Assembly: GCA_035454085.1 (NCBI GenBank)
Contig: DAOTEJ010000032.1
Span: 1-25,440, forward strand
Origin: DAOTEJ01 sp035454085
GTDB lineage: Bacteria; Pseudomonadota; Gammaproteobacteria; Burkholderiales; Burkholderiaceae_F
Reading direction: 5' to 3'
Length of the DNA stretch: 25,440 nt
A program made the position numbers and the translations under genes. The notes beneath the pieces were generated by a model. It ran no database searches and was not told the origin of the DNA. It worked only from the letters and a program-made list of their open reading frames with translations. Below are positions 22,969-25,440 of the stretch, in pieces (positions within the stretch are counted from its first letter, which is position 1; every line of letters begins with the position of its first letter).

Positions 22969-23561
22969 GCGCCGAGCACGTCGTCGCGGCGCTGGCCGAG
23001 GCACGCGACGCGCTCGAGCACCTGCGCGCCGACGCCACCGCGCACGCGGCCATCGCCGAGGCGGGCGCGCTGCTCGCCGCCACCTTCCGTGCGGGAGGCA
23101 AGGTCCTGTCGTGCGGCAACGGCGGCTCGATGTGCGACGCCATGCACTTCGCCGAGGAACTCTCGGGCCGCTTCCGCGAAGACCGACCCGGCTATGCCGC
23201 GATCGCCATGTCCGACCCCTCGCACCTGAGCTGCGTGGGCAACGACTACGGCTATGAGCAGGTCTTCGCGCGCTACGCGCGGGCGGTAGGGCGCGCGGGC
23301 GACGTGCTGCTGGCCATCACCACCAGCGGCACGAGCCGCAACGTGGTGGCGGCGGCGCAGGCCGCACGCGCCGCGGGAATGAAGGTGATCGCTCTGACCG
23401 GCCGGGCTGGCACGCCGATCGTCGATCTGGCCGACGTGGCCATCGTCACCCCGGCCGGCCGTTACGCCGATCGGGTGCAGGAGTTGCACATCAAGGTGAT
23501 CCACATCCTGATCGAACTGGTCGAGCGGGAGCTGGCACCGGGCAATTACGCGAAAGCCTGA
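22965..23561 (+). CDS. gmhA: Sedoheptulose 7-phosphate isomerase (GmhA)
   Basis: GmhA converts sedoheptulose 7-phosphate to glycero-manno-heptose 7-phosphate, the first step toward lipopolysaccharide heptose. The 198-residue SIS-domain product aligns with E. coli GmhA over its length, with SCGNGGSMCDAMHFAEELSGRFRE, DPSHLSCVGNDYGYEQVF, TSGTSRNV and YADRVQELHIKVIHILI. Metal/active-site residues fall at the E. coli positions: His61, Glu65, Asp169, Gln172 and His180. The one visible change in a core motif is GGSM where E. coli has GGSH. The GTG start overlaps the carA TGA by 4 bp, so translation is coupled. A DiaA-type SIS protein is the alternative, but the zinc-site residues favour GmhA. Being between carA and carB is unusual. 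Confidence 0.92.
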   Translation: MSAEHVVAALAEARDALEHLRADATAHAAIAEAGALLAATFRAGGKVLSCGNGGSMCDAMHFAEELSGRFREDRPGYAAIAMSDPSHLSCVGNDYGYEQVFARYARAVGRAGDVLLAITTSGTSRNVVAAAQAARAAGMKVIALTGRAGTPIVDLADVAIVTPAGRYADRVQELHIKVIHILIELVERELAPGNYAKA

Positions 23562-23565
23562 ATGG

Positions 23566-23635
23566 CTGCCGGCCGCGGCCGGCAGACCGCAGGACAGACT
23601 GGACACTGAAACCGGCCGGGCGCTCGTGCCCGGCC
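23566..23635 (+). other. Two GC-rich hairpins in the gmhA-carB spacer
   Basis: A perfect 20-bp palindrome spans 23566-23585, beginning 4 bp after the gmhA stop. A second structure has GGCCGGGC (23614-23621) paired with GCCCGGCC (23628-23635) and a 6-nt loop. Neither is followed by a T-run. They may slow transcription or protect the carA-gmhA mRNA end, and so alter carB level. The spacer 23562-23696 has no gene. Confidence 0.55.
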
Positions 23636-23696
23636 CCGAAAGTTCGACCGGGCGCGGAACCTCCGCACGGAGCACGCGCCCAAGCGACCGAGAACC

Positions 23697-25440
<1,744 letters not shown>

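Overview
The window is a gene-dense stretch of bacterial chromosome with very high GC content. Gene content and order fit a betaproteobacterium, most likely of the order Burkholderiales: trxA-rho, an AddB-like/AddA-like helicase-nuclease pair, the 4.5S (SRP) RNA gene, dnaX-ybaB-recR, and carA...carB. This placement is inferred from protein resemblance and synteny remembered for that group; no search was run. No tRNA, rRNA, insertion sequence, prophage or CRISPR array was seen. Coding style is uniform throughout, with no obvious sign of recent transfer.

Layout. (1) 1-1847, minus strand: trxA followed by rho. (2) 1848-2083: divergent intergenic region. (3) 2084-8138, plus: a two-subunit recombination helicase-nuclease whose genes overlap by 14 bp. 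(4) 8147-8248: 4.5S RNA. (5) 8338-8841: SSAT-like GNAT acetyltransferase. (6) 8896-11890: dnaX, ybaB and recR, with a very strong hairpin between ybaB and recR. (7) 11963-17579, plus: a MAPEG-type membrane protein, a PAS-PAS-GGDEF diguanylate cyclase, a family III CoA-transferase, and a complete NitT/TauT/Ssu-type ABC importer (binding protein, ATPase, permease). Most junctions in this block overlap or nearly touch. (8) 17725-19053: an unrecognised polytopic membrane protein with a soluble helical C-terminal half. It converges on (9) 20656-19064, minus: a rhomboid protease with a long helical tail, downstream of tal (transaldolase, minus, 21608-20664). (10) 21790-25440, plus: carA, gmhA and carB, with gmhA inserted between the two carbamoyl-phosphate synthetase genes; carB runs off the window end.

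How the genes work together. Regions 3 and 6 supply DNA repair and replication: end resection, the clamp loader and RecR. The diguanylate cyclase is translationally coupled to a CoA-transferase that sits just before an importer, suggesting uptake and CoA activation of an organic acid near a signalling gene. Tal and GmhA both use sedoheptulose 7-phosphate and lie on opposite sides of one divergent promoter region. Several -10-like hexamers coincide with the stop codon of the preceding gene, and one lies exactly where it would give a leaderless mRNA for the AddB-like gene.

Most of the window is ordinary housekeeping. The points most worth checking are the carA-gmhA-carB arrangement with its intercistronic hairpins and the nearby tal; the ybaB-recR hairpin with a tiny Cys-rich ORF and ideal ribosome-binding site; the stop-codon/-10 overlaps; the cyclase/CoA-transferase/importer cluster; and the convergent pair of membrane proteins with helical-repeat tails.
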